The position numbers and the translations under genes are program-made. Below the pieces are notes generated by a model. That model was given only the letters and a program-made list of their open reading frames with translations. It was not told the DNA's origin and made no database searches. From Sphagnum compactum (Eukaryota; Bryophyta; Sphagnopsida; Sphagnales), in the NCBI GenBank assembly GCA_965153455.1, contig OZ234493.1, positions 6,500,213-6,564,212 of the forward strand: DNA of 64,000 bases. Reading direction: 5' to 3'. How positions within the stretch are numbered: position 1 is the first letter of the stretch; the number at the start of each line of letters is the position of its first letter. Of the stretch, positions 45,255-58,674 are shown one piece after another.

Positions 45255-45359
45255 CAAAATCTCCTCCACAACAGAAAGAAGGAGCAAAATATCCTTCACA
45301 AAAGGAAGAAGGAGCGCCTGCAAAATGAGCAAAATCTCCTCCACAACAGAAAGAAGGAG
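45255..45359 (+). repeat. 30-bp direct repeats (three units)
   Basis: Units at 45255-45284 and 45330-45359 are identical (CAAAATCTCCTCCACAACAG-AAAGAAGGAG). The unit at 45285-45314 is a variant (CAAAATATCCTTCACAAAAG-...). A partial CAAAATGAG lies between. The array creates overlapping Lys/Arg-rich frames of no evident meaning. Confidence 0.8.
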
Positions 45360-45518
45360 CAGCGATCTCTTAGATCCCAGACGGCAACAAAAACAGGGCG
45401 AGGCCAGGAAAGCGCGGGAGAGACACACAGAGACAAGAGAAAGATGAAACGCTGGCAAACGCAACTGGTAAACGACAACAGCGCAGGAAGAGCAACTCAG
45501 GGTTCAAACCAGTATAGA

Positions 45519-45545
45519 GCGGTTCTCACTTTTCATGAGAACCGC
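45519..45545. repeat. Short perfect hairpin next to a GGTTCC-rich patch
   Basis: GCGGTTCTCA and TGAGAACCGC form a 10-bp stem around a 7-nt loop, followed by GCCGGTTCCGGTTC. The GGTTC family resemblance to 34.8-35.8 kb suggests a shared decayed repeat. Confidence 0.55.
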
Positions 45546-45569
45546 CGGTTCCGGTTCTTTTAGAGGTTA

Positions 45570-47085
45570 GAGAAAACCACCCTGCTTGTTTTTTAAATTT
45601 CAGATTATTTTTTAATAATCGCCCCGGTTTTTGGAAATTCCAGGAAAATGAAACTTTGTGGTTTTTAGGGTAACCAGTTTTCACAAGTTTTTGAACAGCT
45701 GGTTTTCAAAGGCAGTTCTTGCAAAACGGTTATCACAATTATTATTTCAAAACAAAAAGCAAATTTACAGCTTTAAAAATGATTATTTTAATAAATAAAA
45801 TCCACAAAAGAAGCACAATTTTCAATCTCTTTCACTTTGAAATCTCTCTCATTCATCATTCACAGTTTTCAATTTCTTCTTTTTCACATTCTTTTTCAAA
45901 TTCCTCCAATTCCTCAAAGTTCTATTCCCTCTCTATAAACTCTACCAAGCCAAATGCCTTCTAAACTCTACCAAGGTAGATGCCTCCTTACAACCTACTC
46001 TAAGATCGTTCAACCAGTTTCTACTACCAAAAATAAGCTTCTTTAAGTTTTCTAAATTACAAACAACATCTTCTAAGGTTTATTAAAATTCTAGCAAGCG
46101 AAAAAATATGGTCCATCTCTATTTGAAAACCTACAAGTCAAGTGTTTGCCTTGCTAAAAGCCCTACAACTAGAAACCTAGAATAATGATTTTCCCACCAT
46201 AACAAGGCTCTTAATGTTCTTCACATCTACATGAAATCTCCAAAATCTAAGAACTCTTTAATCACCAACTCTTTTGTAAGCTCGCTATTGCTAGTGGTCA
46301 TTTGGAAGATGTTTAAACTACAATCATCATCTTTGTGATCTGCAACATCACCAAATTCACTTTTTCTCACAGGATGTAAGTAATGGTAACACTTCAAAAG
46401 CATAGGATATAATGCTTCCACATCATATTTTTCCACAATAAACACTCCTTGCTCATGCCCAACATAAGAAGACACAAGACAAAGACCCTTAAACCTTGGG
46501 TCTAAAGCAAGGAGAACATGTTATGAGTTTTTTTTTCTTCATAGCTTCTTAAGAATGTAAGAAAAGAGTCAAAAATCCCAACATTTTTTCTGATATTAGA
46601 AGTTAACAAAATCAACTTAAGGGTAACTCTTCCATCATCATCCATTATAAGGTCAAAGGTTGGTTGTATTATTGCTTCTTACCTCAATGTCCTTAGACTC
46701 AAGGTTATAGAAAAATTTAGGGCATTAAACAACAACCAATGACCACCTAACTAATTCAAAACATGAGCAATCACAACAAGTCCTAAACAGTTAACAATTT
46801 TCTAACATACGAATGAAAACACAATTAAAAAAACCAAAGGTGCCAAGGTAAACGTCCTTTTCCAAGGATTACACATGACCCATGTTGTTTTTGTGTTGGT
46901 TTACAAGTTAAATTTTGTATTTTGGGTACCCCATTTAACACAACATTTTAGATATAAATGCATTTTGACTACAAATTGATTTTATATCATATATATTATG
47001 CATTCATGCCCTTTATCACATAATTATGAACAACTTTTGTTAAATGGACATTTTCAAAATCCATAATTTTCAAGGTCACAAGCAC
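45570..47085. other. AT-rich DNA without a recognised gene
   Basis: The low-complexity TTTCAC/TTCAAATTC tract near 45830-45910 yields a repetitive frame. A minus-strand frame at 46475-46227 has no family match. Confidence 0.4.
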
Positions 47086-47093
47086 TTTTGAAC

Positions 47094-47565
47094 CAAGGTT
47101 GTCATCACGTCCATGCATCTGTCACGACATAACGGATGCATCTAGACATAGACAACCCTATGTCACATCAGTATAGGGTCAGCCTAGGTCAACCTAGGGT
47201 CAACCCAAATCAAAAACATTATGGGGTTACCCAAGGCAAACTTATGGGCAACCAAAACTAGACCCATTTCGATTGCCATAAACCCAGAAAGTGCACCATA
47301 GAGAGAGGCGACCAAAAATTTTCATTCACCACAAAGCGCACCACAAAATAGGTGACCAAAATTTTTTAGTTGTCGCAGGCTTGGCGACCCAAAATTTTTG
47401 GTCATCGCAAAATTAGCGATTAAAATCCATTTTCAGTCACCATTTGTAACAAGGGTTACTTGAGTGTTAATAAAAAATTTCATGCATTCATCTTAACAGA
47501 TGTGATGGACACCGACATGACGCCCGATGCAAAATGACTATGTCACATTTGTTTTGACAACCTTG
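47094..47565. mobile_element. hAT-like nonautonomous transposon, short copy 2
   Basis: The terminal inverted repeats CAAGGTTGTCA...TGACAACCTTG are flanked by a perfect 8-bp target duplication, TTTTGAAC at 47086-47093 and 47566-47573. The left 170 bp (GCATCTAGACATAGA, TAGGGTCAACC, CAAACTTATGGGC) and the right 150 bp (TTTGTAACAAGGGTTACT, ATGCATTCATCTTAACAGA, GACACCGACATGACGCC) align with 16698-18978. Only a handful of the palindromic (GGTGACC)AAAATTTT(GGTCGCC) modules lie between them, so at 472 bp it may be closer to the ancestral form. Confidence 0.92.
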
Positions 47566-47573
47566 TTTTGAAC

Positions 47574-50500
47574 CAAATGTGTTCAAAAGGGTTATTTTTA
47601 AAAAATTCATTAATTCAAGTCTTTTTGCCCTTCTAATCATTAATGTTGAGATCCTCTCCAATTTTCAGAAGGAATGGTGCACATTTGGTAGAAAAACAAA
47701 GACGTTTAAAAAGACAAGGATTGTCCATTCTTGAGGTTTAAGTGCTTTAAACATGTAAAAACATTTTTGATTTGTATCAAAATTTGAGCATGTATACTTT
47801 GCAATTAATAGAAAATATTGAAAGTGCAGTTTAATTTACGTAAAAACTAACATTGTTTTTATTGGTGTATTTAACTTTTTGGGGCATATTCCAACATCCA
47901 TACATGTCTCGTTCCACTTTCATTTGCCTTTATCCCCAAGGGGGACATTTGGTGTAAAGTTTGGGATCTATGTGTGTCAAATGACCATTTTTAGGGGGGG
48001 TAATTAAATAATTGTCCAACTTATTTTTTGTTACCCTATTTTTATCTAATTTTCTAATATATACATATTAAAGTCACCATATATTAATTATAATCCATTA
48101 TTTCATACCTTATATTATAATAAAATGGATTACTTGAATAAAATGTACCTTATTTTTAAACTAATTAACTTATATTTTTACCCAATAACCAATATTAAAA
48201 TATAATTTTTAACTTATATTTTTACTCATGTATATTTTACTAATGTCCCCCCAAAATCGTAGAATTGAAAATAAGTCTCGAAATCACATCTAGATACTAC
48301 ATGGTGTATGCAAAATGGTAATCAAAATCACTGGTAATGTTTTGAATACTAATTACAAAATAAATTATTATGTCAATTGCATTAATTGTCATGATGTACC
48401 CGCACCATGAATGTAAATTGTTTAGCTTTTATTTTATCATAGTCACAGTTGGAAAAAAATGTTGACCACATCCATGGTCTAAATACTTTGGATGAATATT
48501 ATAGTGTAAATGAATTACATTGTGACTAAAAGAAACTAAACTACATGAAAATGCAATTGGTTGCAGAAATGAAGTTGATTACATGAATGAATTTTGACAA
48601 CATGGATGAAATTAATTACAAGTGTACAATTAAAAATACATGAATGATAGATGAATCATGACACAAAATATATCACATGAATGGATCTATGTTTGTGAAA
48701 TCTTCCACATGGATTCATGGATGAAAATGAAATGTACAAATGGTTTCATGACAAATTTGCCATGTGGATAATATTACATTTGAATGGATCTGAAAATGAC
48801 CATCAAGCCTAAGTCCATAACATTTATTAGACATAAAAACATGGACATGCACAAGAAAATGAAATGTTGTATGCAAAGATGTTGCCAAATTCTTTTTACA
48901 TACAATGTCAGAAACCTTGGAACATGAAACAAAGTGGGCAAAACTATGTTGTGAAGTCATACTTGAAAGTAGTGTTGAATAGAAAAAAAATAATGAAAAA
49001 AACTTTCATTTGTACTTGTTTAGGATCCATTAACTCAAATGACCTATTGTAAGGTCTATCTTCTATATGAACCTTGTTGTAAACCTCAAAACTATTCATT
49101 ATAACTTAAAAGTGAACAATGATGGATGAAGTACACCATATTAGATGAAAATGGATAACAAGGGATGAACTTCAATTCACAAGTGACAAGTTAAGATATG
49201 AGGACTATCACACATGGAATCATATTTCTTTTTAAACTAATTATAAAACTCCTAACTAATACATGTTTTACTTTATCAATGTGAAGGGGTTCCTAAATAT
49301 CCTCCAAGATAATCATGGCACACATTCCACGTAACCATTGATAAGATGATATAAAAGTAATATACACCAAAAAATTATAATAATTTATCTGAAATTGTTT
49401 AAATTGTTTTTGTGAGGACGCCTTACTAAGTTGTTGAAGGCCTGACTCATACAGCACCTAATATATAGAAAATAACTTACAATTTAATTTTATGATTTGA
49501 ATTTTTTTGAATATTGAATAGAAGAAATATGGATACCATTAAAACTAATCATTTTTCTTCTTTCAAAATCATGTAAATTGATTGGAAGGGGTCAATATCC
49601 AATTATGACTTCTTTACAATAATTTACAATTTGCACAACCTTAAACCCCAAAAATGTTTTTGACAAATGTTTTGATGATTATTTATTTACTATGATTATG
49701 AATACATTGAAATTAAAAATTACATGTATATATATCCCACCTTCCCTTGTAAAGATTTTATGTGATTCCCATGGGGTTTGAACATTTTGTCCTTAGTTAA
49801 GTTAATTGGCACTTAGTTTTTTAATATCATGTATTCCATTTTAAAAATTTAACTACTTTTGGCTTTTCTTGTATTTTGTATCTCTTTGGGGTGATGGGGA
49901 AAATTTTTATACAAAACTTGTTGATTATAGATGAAACAACTAAAACATTGTTAATAACCTAACTTTTTTTGGTCGTAATCATTATCCTTATGATAACATA
50001 GTGACAATAGTGTTGGTATCTAGGTAATTTAACAATTTATAAACTTATAACCCAAATATAAGCATGTTATCTAAAAAGAACATTCTGATGAGCCTTTTCT
50101 TTGCTACTTTTTTTAGCAATTTTTTAATTTATTTTTGTGAAAACTTGCAAAATCATTGACATGTTGACCTTGATTCATTAAAATTCATTATCTACAAGCA
50201 TTGAATAGGCTCCATATTGTGTGCTACATCTATTTTGAAAATGTGATTTCTATTTCAATATAAATATATAATCACATCCAAATGATGAACATTGTCAAAC
50301 TACCTTTGATATGACTTTGCAATTCATTAAAGATATTGTATTATGATTCAAAAAAAAATTATAACTCTAATTTATTGGCACATGCATTAGTAGGTGATCT
50401 TTAAGTTGGGAAATAAAATTTCATATAAACTCAAGTAACAAAAGTTTACATGGGTTTTGATTCAGATGGGTGTTTGTTTGCTTGAGTAGACCAAAAATAT

Positions 50501-52650
50501 TGTTCAAGGGATTTTATTTTCCATTTTGGAATGTAATGAGTATGTGAAATATTAGCAATCATAAGAAGATTCTTTTTGTAAAATGAAATTCTAATAGTCC
50601 AAAGTAAGAAGGTCAAGGGCATACAAATAAATTTTCATGGAATCTAACTAAAGTGATGTTATATGAATATATTTGTGAGGAGAAAATAGTGTTCAAGGGG
50701 TATTGGACATTATGTTTTGAAATGAAAACTTTGAAAATGTTTCATCCAATTGGGGTCAACTAGTATTATTTAATAAAATGATAATATATGCATCTTTTGA
50801 ATATCTTATCAATTGATTACATATAACAAAGAACCCCTCAAATGTTACGAGTGCAATGAAATGTCACACTTTTTGTCCACTAGCAAAATAACTTATTTTT
50901 TTGTTCATTAAAGGCCCACCTTTCATTGTATTTGGTACAATTTATATTAATCATCTATATGTTCTTTTATTGGAGTTAGGCATACAATAGTTGTATTAAT
51001 ATAATTTATCAATGGTCACATAGGAAATAGTCTTGATTTTGATAAAAGTCAAGACTTTTTGGTATTTCAAAATATTTAGATCACATGTCGAAATTTCATC
51101 CATTCAACTAAACCAACCCCCAAATGATCATTGTGGTAATTGCTAGGTAATTGTTTATTGAACATTGGCAACATCATGAACTTTAAATTTTTCTATTTAT
51201 TTTGAAATAGTGGTTAGATATATGTATCCAAAGGATAAGATGGCCCAACATTGGTCACTACCATTTAACCCACTATTGGTTAGCATTTAAAATTCTTGCA
51301 TGTAATGAAAGGTTAATTGATGGGTTGTTTCCTAATATGTGCCATTGCCTAAATGACAATAAATTAAACACTATGCCAAAAATGACATTCTATGGCTAGT
51401 CTTTTTTTACTAGACTAATTGCTTATGCCATTTGTAGTAGAATCAAACCCATCATTTGTGTCATTTTTAGTTTTCTATGCCATTTATATAAGACTAGTCA
51501 TAAAATGTCATTTTTTGTCGTACTAAAATGAGGGATGCAAAAAGAAACTTGATCTTTAAAAGTAAGATTTAACAAATGACATTGACACAATTGAATCCTT
51601 ACCTTCAAGAAAATCATATAATACAATGCATTTTAAAAGGTAAGGTTGTGCCCATCTAAGAATGAAAATAATTTTTAAAGGTGAATTTTACCACATTCAC
51701 CAAGGTATTAACATGTATCATATTTCAAATGTCAATGTTTTGAATAATGGTCCAAATTAATTGATCAATGAAAAAAAATATTATACATTGTCAACATCGA
51801 TCGGTTTTAATGTTTTAGATCGAATCTCCACCCTTTGCACAAAAACATGGTTCATTTGACCAAAAAAAACTAATTAAAAAATCAAATCATGACATTTGCC
51901 CAATTGTTAAGCAAGCATACCACTAGGAGAAATTTACCAAAATGCAACCATTATATTTGTGATTATATGTAACTACCACATTCACTAATTGGATTCGGCA
52001 ACAAACTACTGAATAATTAATTAAATTTTAAATCTTAATTTCAGCACTTGGTTTTTTAATTCTGAAATTTTTAGCAAATAATGGTTATAAATAATAATAA
52101 ACACATTTTTAAAAAGTTTGTGGGGCAATCTAGTGTGCCTAGACAATCTCATTCTTAAATTCTTGAACTTTAAGGTCTATGGTTCAAACTCGATGGTTGA
52201 AATTTTCAGATTTTTAATTTTATAAAGATTGTAGCACAAGTAACAAATATTTTTTCAAAAATTTGGCAAACAAAAAATGATTTATTTGCTGAAATCGTTT
52301 AGGTACTATGGTATATGCCATTTGCAATTGGCTTTGGTTGTTTTTGCAACTATTTTCCAACTTTAACCAATTTTTATAATTCTTGTAACTATGTTGTCAC
52401 TAGATTGCAACTATTGGTTTTTTTATCTTTCCATGTGAACAACTTTTTAATTGTTTTCATCCAAGAATAGGTATGTATGTCCCATTAGCCACAATAGTAC
52501 CAAAATTAGTCACACCATTATGGCATGGACCTAACCCCTATAGGTACACCAAGTGAATTAAAAATATATTAAGGGCATATATATGTAGGGATGTATTAAA
52601 GCTATATTAAGGTTATATTATACATATACTAAAGGTGTATTTATAAGGAT
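47574..52650. other. Long AT-rich stretch with no gene
   Basis: About 5 kb of AT-rich, decayed DNA. ATGAATGA/ATGGATGA words are frequent at 48.5-49.2 kb. No open frame resembles a known protein, and no terminal repeats were recognised. Confidence 0.45.
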
Positions 52651-52659
52651 GTAGCAAAA

Positions 52660-52800
52660 ACCTAACCTAAGTACCTACTTGCCTACCTACCTTGTCATAA
52701 GTAAGCACCTAGGTAAGTAAGTAAGTAAGTAAGCAAGTAGGTAGGTTAAATTAAGCTAGGTTAATAGGTAATAAGTTAAATTAATTAATATGTTAAGTAC
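52660..52800. repeat. CTAC / GTAA tetranucleotide microsatellite cluster
   Basis: CCTACTTGCCTACCTACCTTG is followed by GTAAGCACCTAGGTAAGTAA and a run of AAGT units into GTAGGTAGGTTAAA. The two halves are partly complementary, so the block can fold. Similar blocks lie at about 55370-55500 and 57640-57780. Confidence 0.65.
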
Positions 52801-55369
52801 TAAGGTGGGGAAAATGGGATAATAGGAACCACACAAGTCCTTCTGGTGAATGTTTATTTGAAAATTTTCTTGATATATTTTCATTTGTAAGTTGCATAAA
52901 ATCATCAATTTTTAAAAAAGTTTACAAGATGTTGCATTGTAAGATCTAATGTAAAGATATGTTTTAAAATCTCCCCACTATTAGGATTTTTTACAATGTT
53001 TATAGGCATTGGTCGTAGTTGTTTAATGATTGTATTCAAAAACAATATTCTCATTGAATTCAATCTTAATCATACCGCATATTTCCATAATATATTGGAA
53101 ACATTTTCTAGATTATTTTTTTAACGGCTTACAACATTAATATAATTTTTGACACTAAAACATAAAAATTAGAAGGTGATTATGATCACAATTTGTGCTT
53201 CCTAGATCACGAAAATAAAACAAACATATATAACCACATTATTTGCGACTAAATGCGCCTCTTTGTGATTTGCAACTAACATTGGTCATTTTTGCACTTA
53301 TTCCTCATGTTTGGTCATGCTTGCAACTAAATTACAACTAATTTACAACTATTGTGATTTTCATCCTTCCATGTGACCTATATTATGGGTACACTATATC
53401 AAGGATATGTTGAGATAGATTAAGATACTAAAACATCTTTAAAATATATATGAAATGTATGAAAGCCATATTAATACAAGTGTATCCAAGGTTTATTAGA
53501 CCTATTGAAATTATGTATTTTGACATTAATTAATATTAACAGTATAATTTAATATTTAATATTATAGATAATAAAAATTATAACAAGTGAAAACATAATA
53601 ATAATAATGATATTAAAATAATTAGCACAAGGAACTGATTACAAAAATAAAATTTCAAAAAAATTTATCAATAGTTTCAAATATTATTTTTTATTAATTT
53701 CTTTATCATAGTAATAAATAATTGTTTTTCATTAATTTGAAAGTCATATTATTACAATAATTATTATTTTAAAATATTATACCTACTAAAGTGATTATTA
53801 CTAATTTATTTGTTTTTATTTAATATTATAAATTATAAACAAATAAGAGTTAAAACAAGTAAGATGATAATAATACTATTAATAATAGTAATAATAATAT
53901 AACTTTCATAACTTAAGTTGGCTACTCACTACAATGGTAATTAATAAATATTTTTACTATTCATTTTTTCTATTATTATCTTGTAATTATTATTTTAATG
54001 ATTACCAACAATGCCATATCTAATTGAATTGTCATTTCATTATTCTAGTAAAGTTTGTTTACCAAATTTCATTTACAACAATATTATTATTGTTATTAGT
54101 ATCACCATTGTAAATAGTGAGTACAATAGTCCTATGAATATTTTCATTTTCCATTATGCCTATTGAAATAACTATTATTATTTTTAATTTTTTATCTCTT
54201 TAGCTATCCTTTTCAAATATTGAATACTATAAATAACAGAAATTATAAAAAAAAGAAATAATATCAAAATAATAATAATAAATTAGCTAGGCTAAGCTAA
54301 CTACAAGTTATAGAAATGCTTTAATAAATATTTTTATTTTTATTTTCATTATTTATTTCCATATTATAGACCTATAATAGTTATTGTAGTCATTTGCATA
54401 AATATTATATCTAATTATTATAATATTTATTATTATTATTATTTATTATTGCTGTAGTGATTATCAAAATATTTATATGCCCATAATTATCATAAATATT
54501 TCTATTAAATATTTATTATTATATTTAATAATTAAAAGTTATTAAAAGTGAAATAATAATACGAATTGAAAATAGATTTCCTAGTTTAATTACTAGGTAC
54601 ACAAATAATCTTATTAAATAGTTATATTATATTATTATGTATAATATTATTTTTAAAACTTTTCTGAATTACTAGTAGAGTTAGTATAACAATTTTAATT
54701 AATTTATATAATTTTATTAAATTATTAGAATCATTTTTAAAAATAATATTAATTACACTTATTATTAAAAACTTAAGTTATGATTAATATTAGTAGTATT
54801 ATAATTTACCATGATGATTAAGAACTTTAAAAATTAAAATAATAATAGCTGATGTATTCTAGATACTAGCAAATATATTATCATTATTACTTTTTGTTAT
54901 TGTATAAATAATAATTATTTTTACAATACAGTAATGATTCTATATTTAATTAATATTGGAATATGATATAATTATAGCAATTATTATTTTTTAAGTTTTT
55001 CATTATCATGAACTTTGGATTATCATAATTAATAATACTTATAATATGTCTAACCTAGGATACTAATCATTTTTCATAATAAAAAAATCATCATTATTAA
55101 TTTTTTTAGAAAATTATTTGTAATAATTAGTATATAACTAATAGATAAACTAGTTTAGTGTAACATAAAGATTAAAATGTAGTTGCAAATAAGTTGTGAT
55201 TAGTTTGGTGACATTTGCAACTAAAATGTTTAACCAATATATTTTGTCTTTCATTCTTGTAATGTAAGTGCAGTAATAGTATTCAAAGTACAAATTGTCA
55301 TCAAAAGATGAACTAATAAAATAGGGTGAACCTTAAAGGCCAAACTCAAAATAAAAATGGATTATCTCA
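52801..55369. other. Extremely AT-rich region dominated by ATT/TAA words
   Basis: From about 53500 to 55150 the sequence is nearly all A and T, with recurring ATTATTATT and AATAATAAT runs. No gene or defined repeat unit is seen. Simple-sequence expansion and drift are the plainest explanation. Confidence 0.5.
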
Positions 55370-55500
55370 AGCTTACCTAACTAGGTTAAGCTATGTTTTG
55401 CTTGCCTACCTCCCTAACCTACTTACCTACGTAGGTTAAACCTATTTTCTTATTTAGGTAAGTATCTAACCTATATACTTACCAACCTACTTAGATATTT
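55370..55500. repeat. CTAC / GGTA microsatellite cluster
   Basis: Degenerate runs of CTAACCTACTTACCTACGTAGG type in both orientations, related to the 52.7-kb and 57.7-kb clusters. Confidence 0.55.
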
Positions 55501-55687
55501 ATTTGAATTACTTTGGTCAAATTTAATTAGTAAGACACATGGAAAGTTTTTATTACACCACATGTCACAATTTAAAACCATCCAAACATATGAATTGAAC
55601 ATCTTAGATTACTTTAAAATTATTAAAAAAACATATTTTAAATAATTAAAAAGTTAAAACACATGGCAACACATCACTTGCTTTCAG

Positions 55688-56478
55688 GGCAAACTTATTT
55701 TTAGGTGGTACCACTAGGAATGTCACACCCTAAATTTTTGAAACCCATCCAACTTCAAGACAACTTAGGATTCACATAAAAAAAGATTTTTCATTCCAAA
55801 TTATTTATCAAAAGGTTACCCAAGTCATGTAGAATTCAAAACTCTAATTAAATTTACAAAAAAATGTATTTTGATGTGGAAAACGAATGCATAAGGAAAA
55901 TGTTTTAGGAACGTCACACAACGGATTTTTTTTATTAGGTACACAAAAAAAATCTATTTTTAAGGAATTTTTCTTGGTTGTTAATTTTCAAGAATACTTC
56001 AAATGCCGACCTACTTAATGTCTTTTATAGATAATTGATTGAATTAATTTTCATTTAATTATGAATTTTTGAAGTCATGATCATGAAATCCTAAAGGCCA
56101 TTGATTTCAAGAACGCAAAAGATAACTATTTTCATCTTTTGTTATTTTAATGATTAGTTTGGATCATATCCTTGTGCATGTACTAAATAAACACAAAATA
56201 ATATCTAATGTGTAAATGTAAGGACACAAGTAAAAGAAAAAAATGAGGAATTGGGTTAGGAATGGTTTAGGAATCAAAATGTCAATGCATATTATAGGTT
56301 TTTGAATGTTCATTATTTTTCATGAGTGTGTGCATAGGTGGGGAAACCATAGCCCACCTAGTCCAATCAAATAAACCAATGTATAAGTAGATGACATTTT
56401 ATTTCTTAAATTGGGTCCAACTTTCCTATGATTTTGGCAAGGTGGTTCCTAGTGGCACCACCCAAGGAAAACTTTGCC
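55688..56478. mobile_element. TIR-like nonautonomous element, family T, copy 1
   Basis: The left end, GGCAAACTTATTTTTAGGTG-GTACCACTAGGAA, is imperfectly complementary to the right end. The right end read inwards on the minus strand is GGCAAAGTTTTCCTTGGGTG-GTGCCACTAGGAA. The interior aligns along its length with 57889-58674. Shared landmarks are GGAATGTCACACCC, TTTATCAAAAGGTTACCCAA, CACCTTTTGTTGTT-like and ATAAACCAATGTATAAGTAG. No target duplication is evident and no protein is encoded. Confidence 0.65.
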
Positions 56479-57639
56479 ATTCATTGTTCACCAAAATAGC
56501 CATATATTATTCACATGTGACAATACATATATGGCCAATCAAAGGATGAAGACATATTTCATTGATTTTTCCTTCATCCAAAATCCTTTGTTGTTTGTGA
56601 CTAATTTTACATACGACTTGACTTTTATGATTATGGAGATTTTTATTGTAGAACCTATGACTAAAAACTAATCACAAAAACGAATCACAAATTTCAACTT
56701 TTCTTTTAGTGTATTAATGTGACTACACTCATGGTAGGTAGTTACCTTATCTAATATATAGGTTGTAAGTAATAGTTATTATGATTAGGTTGCAACTAGA
56801 AAATTTATCCAATATCTTTTGTACCCAGTTTCAAGTTTATAAACTATATAAGCAAATCCACTAAAACATTGAAAAAACACAAGAAGCATTACAAAACAAG
56901 TGCTATTTGGAATGAACCAACTAAAAAAGTTTAACCTTAAAGGCTAAACCCAAAATAACATAAGATTAATTACCTATCTACCTAGGCCTACCTACTTATA
57001 TTGACATTTTGAAAAGCCCACACTTTATAATAGCTAAAATTCTTGTAATTATGTTAATGATCAAATTATAAACATTATAATTAGCCCTTTTTGGTGAAAA
57101 ATATTGGTAAATCACCCTATAAATATCATTAAACATGTGACTAGTCAAAAAATCCATGTGAAAACTTGGAGATTTCAATATGAAATGAACTATATAAAAG
57201 ATTTGTAAAATGATGAAAATCATGGCAAATTAAATCTTTAAATATCAAGATTTTTTGTATTGGGAAATTTCAGTGCATTTTATTCTTTAAATATTTCATT
57301 TGATTGTGAGATATTTTTTCATTTTTATTTTGAGATTACTAGGACATATTTTTAAGTCCATATAGTTTGTGTGATAATACAGTGTCATCATTTCAAAAGT
57401 TTATAATTATGAATGCATTATTTTCTTAAAACTTATTCATGTTTTTGAATATGATTCCTAATAAAGTTTATTACAAAATAAACAATTAAATTTTTGATAA
57501 TGTTAACTTGTTGAATGTGGTTCTACATTTTAAATTCATTTACAATTTTTTAAAATTACAACTACGGTAGTCCAAATAGTCCCATTAACTTTGTTTTCAC
57601 CTTAAATAGGTTAGATATAGGTATAAATCTATAAGTATA
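56479..57639. other. AT-rich spacer between the two T-family elements
   Basis: No gene is recognised. The frames here are AT-rich and lack conserved features. Confidence 0.4.
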
Positions 57640-57780
57640 AATACAACCTACCTACCTTCCTATAATTTATCTACCTACCTACAACCTACCAATGTACTTA
57701 TTGATGTACCTAACACCCATGTACCAACCATCCTATTACCTATGTACATACCTACACATTTACTCACTTACGTACCTATT
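57640..57780. repeat. CTAC microsatellite cluster
   Basis: Degenerate ACCTACCTACCTTCC / CTACCTACCTACAACC runs with interspersed GTACCTA words, the third such block in 5 kb. Confidence 0.6.
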
Positions 57781-57888
57781 TATAATTTTTCTTTTTAAAA
57801 ATGAACTTTCATAAGCTTTAATTTGGTTATGCAAAATAATTTATAAGAATTTTTATTTAATTATAAATATGATAACATATCATGTTCA

Positions 57889-58674
57889 ACAAACTTATCC
57901 TTGGGTGATACCATTAGGAATGTCACACCCCAAATTTCTGTGACCCATCCAATTTTAAGACAACATAGGACTCACATAAAAAAAGCTTTTCATTCCAAAT
58001 TGTTTATCAAAAGGTTACCCAAGTCATGTAAAATTCAAAAATCTAATTAAATTTACAAAAAAATGTGTTTTGATGTGGAAACTGAATGCATAAGGAAAAA
58101 GTTTTAGGAATGTCACACGAAGGATTTTTTTGATCAAGAACACAAAAGGAATCTATTTCTTGGGAATTTTTCTTGGATGTTAATTTTTGAGAATACTTCA
58201 AATGCCAACCTACTTGATATCTTTTATAAATAATTGATTGAATCAATTTTGATTTAGTTATGAATTTTTGAGATCAAAATTGTGATGCCCCAAAGGGCCA
58301 TTGATGTCAAGAACACAAAGGATAACTATTTTCACCTTTTGTTGTTTTATTGATTAGTTTGAATCATTCCCTTGTGCATGTACTAAATAAACAAAAATAT
58401 ATATCTAATGTGTAAGTGTAAGGACACTTTTAAAAAAAAGTAAAGAATTGGGTTAGGAATGGTTTAGGAATCAAAATGGTAATGCATATTATATGTTTTT
58501 GGGTGTTTATTATTTTTCATGAGCATGTGCATAGGTGGGGAACACATAGCCCACCTAGTCCAATCAAATAAACCAATGTATAAGTAGATGGAATTTTATT
58601 TTTAAAATTGTGTTCAACTTTCATGTGATTTTGGTAAGGTGGTTCCTAGTGGTACCACCCAGGGAAAAGTTTGC
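57889..58674. mobile_element. TIR-like nonautonomous element, family T, copy 2
   Basis: It is a direct-orientation relative of 55688-56478 over its whole length. The left end, ACAAACTTATCCTTGGGTGA-TACCATTAGGAA, pairs imperfectly with the right end, which reads GGCAAACTTTTCCCTGGGTG-GTACCACTAGGAA on the minus strand. The pair lies about 2.2 kb apart, so a segmental tandem duplication is an alternative to two insertions. Confidence 0.65.

Noticed and set aside
52170-52200. GGTTCAAACTC resembling a tRNA T-arm
   Set aside because: No acceptor, D- or anticodon arms could be folded around it.
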